Shown: one piece after another, positions 5,011 to 6,013 of the stretch | Position numbering within the stretch: position 1 is the stretch's first letter | Layout: every line of letters begins with the position of its first letter | Made by a program: the position numbers and the translations under genes | The notes under the pieces: generated by a model | Databases searched by the model: none | What the model was told of the DNA's origin: nothing | What the model saw: the letters and a program-made list of their open reading frames with translations, nothing else | DNA from: Methanolobus sp. UBA118 | GTDB taxonomy: Archaea > Halobacteriota > Methanosarcinia > Methanosarcinales > Methanosarcinaceae | DNA length: 6,013 nt | Reading direction: 5' to 3' | NCBI GenBank assembly: GCA_002508635.1 | Contig: DACO01000107.1 | Span: forward strand, 1 to 6,013

Positions 5011-5073
5011 GTTCCATTTACATACTTTAATTGTTGGGGATAAGTGCTGCATATTTGCCAAGGTGTGATGGGA

Positions 5074-5859
5074 ATGAAGAAACCGTTACTTGATGTAATA
5101 TTTGCTTCCGATAAAAGAAAAAATGTTCTCCTGCTTCTTAAAGAGGGTCCAAAGGAAACAGAAAACCTTCTGAGTTCTCTGGAAACAACCAGGCAATCAT
5201 TACTTCCACAGATAAGGATTCTTGAAGAACATCATCTTATCACACATTATGAAGACAGTTATGAACTGACAACTCTGGGTGAGATGACGGTTTCAAAAAT
5301 GCAACCTTTGATTGATACTCTTAAGGTTTTCGATAACAATATAGATTACTGGGGAAACCATTATTTTGATTTTATCCCTTCACACCTTTTAAAAAGAATT
5401 GATGAACTCGGAGAAAGCAAAATAATAGTTCCTCCGATACCGGAAATATTTGAATTCAATAAAGAGGTCCATGAGATATCTAAAAAGTCAAGCTTCTTTG
5501 TGAAGATATGTTCATCCATGCATCCGAAATTCTTTACACTCTTCACAGAGCTTGCTGAGCTGGGTGTTGAGATGACGTTTTTGATATCCGAGGATCTTCT
5601 TGATTATCTTAAGAGGGAAAAATATGAGGAATTCAGGTCTTTGCTGGAAAATGAAAAGACAACCTTTTATCTTTATCCAGCAAAAATGCAGTTCTTCTCA
5701 ATTGTACTGAACGATCAATGTGTTTTGCTGAGGCTCTTACAAAAAGACGGTTCATTCAGTAATCTGCAGGCAATGTTTACCGGTGAGAGTGCGGTAAACT
5801 GGGGCAAAGAGCTCACAGAATACTTTAAGCAAAGTTCCGTGCAGATAATGGATGTATGA
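5074..5859 (+). CDS. Msr-type transcriptional regulator (winged HTH + FilR1/DUF1724), 261 aa
   Basis: DNA-binding regulator of the family abundant in Methanosarcinales. Residues about 5-67 form an ArsR-like winged helix, beginning with the typical LLDVIFASDKRKNVLLLL, with the recognition helix around TTRQSLLPQIRILEEHHLI (38-56) and a wing ending in YELTTLG. Residues about 120-255 are the FilR1/DUF1724 sensor-like domain, with YPAKMQFFSIVLND and the closing NWGKELTEYF as landmarks. Characterised relatives (Msr proteins of Methanosarcina) control methyltransferase genes for methylotrophic growth; which signal this copy reads is unknown. The ATG at 5074 is preferred, with AGGTG (5061-5065) 8 nt upstream; ATG at 5068 and GTG at 5044 are in-frame alternatives. 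Full family length, no defects seen. It is divergent from the AhpD-like gene, with palindromes between them, so it may regulate that gene and itself. Confidence 0.93.
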   Translation: MKKPLLDVIFASDKRKNVLLLLKEGPKETENLLSSLETTRQSLLPQIRILEEHHLITHYEDSYELTTLGEMTVSKMQPLIDTLKVFDNNIDYWGNHYFDFIPSHLLKRIDELGESKIIVPPIPEIFEFNKEVHEISKKSSFFVKICSSMHPKFFTLFTELAELGVEMTFLISEDLLDYLKREKYEEFRSLLENEKTTFYLYPAKMQFFSIVLNDQCVLLRLLQKDGSFSNLQAMFTGESAVNWGKELTEYFKQSSVQIMDV

Positions 5860-5920
5860 TCTATACCGGACATTTTTGTTCAAGAAACCTTCATAGAACT
5901 CTTAGCTCCTTTCTATTTCA

Positions 5921-5933
5921 TTTTTTGCTTTTT
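5921..5933 (+). terminator. oligo-T terminator after the regulator gene
   Basis: Runs of six T (5921-5926) and five T (5929-5933) separated by GC lie 60 nt after the stop codon; a smaller run of five T is at 5873-5877. They sit in the convergent gap before the next - strand gene. Confidence 0.5.
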
Positions 5934-5957
5934 CCCTAAATGGGTTTAATAAAGGAT

Positions 5958-6013
5958 TCAGGAAGCGCTGCTTTCCCATCCCAGCTCTTCCATCCTGTCA
6001 ACATATTCCTGGC
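5958..6013 (-). CDS. 3' end of an unidentified gene running off the window
   Basis: On the - strand, frame ending in TGA at 5960-5958, the last 17 residues read QEYVDRMEELGWESSAS. The acidic, amphipathic helical look (YVDRMEELGWE) is protein-like, and the frame is better than the alternatives. The piece is too short to name a family. It converges with the regulator gene, leaving about 98 nt between the two stop codons. Confidence 0.5.
   Translation of the reverse strand, partial: QEYVDRMEELGWESSAS

Overview
The window looks like chromosome from a methylotrophic methanogenic archaeon of the Methanosarcinales (Methanolobus, Methanomethylovorans or a close relative). The evidence is an Msr-type winged-helix regulator with a FilR1/DUF1724 sensor domain, a tandem pair of DUF6951 proteins, archaeal TATA boxes, GGAG/GGTGA ribosome-binding sites and oligo-T terminators. 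Genus is an inference; no RNA or marker gene is present.

Region 1 (1-2253, + strand) has a metal and redox theme. The last 457 codons of a CPH-type (CopB-like, P1B-3) copper-transporting ATPase are followed by a GC-rich hairpin. Then come a 57-residue single-span membrane protein and a membrane-anchored monoheme cytochrome c with a CVNCH haem site, a probable axial Met and a His/Met cluster (HHMNH). An oligo-T terminator closes the set.

Region 2 (2254-3634) is AT-rich and accessory in character. It holds three head-to-tail 20-bp imperfect palindromes, a palindromic TATA promoter, an orphan 251-aa membrane-anchored protein, a second set of inverted repeats that shares a 15-base word with the first, and a doubtful 67-aa gene that nevertheless has a TATA box and a good ribosome-binding site.

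Region 3 (3635-4795, - strand) is a cysteine-rich cluster. A carboxymuconolactone decarboxylase/AhpD-like protein has lost the first Cys of its CxxC and gained a CTCC tail; it ends at a hairpin plus oligo-T terminator. It is followed by a two-gene unit, with its own promoter, encoding two DUF6951 paralogues about 60% identical to each other.

Region 4 (4796-5957) contains a divergent promoter region with two clear palindromes and an Msr-type regulator on the + strand. The regulator may control itself and the divergent AhpD-like gene. The last 56 bases (- strand) appear to be the 3' end of another gene.

The two parts most worth following up are the copper ATPase/small membrane protein/cytochrome c set and the palindromic repeats around the orphan 251-aa gene.
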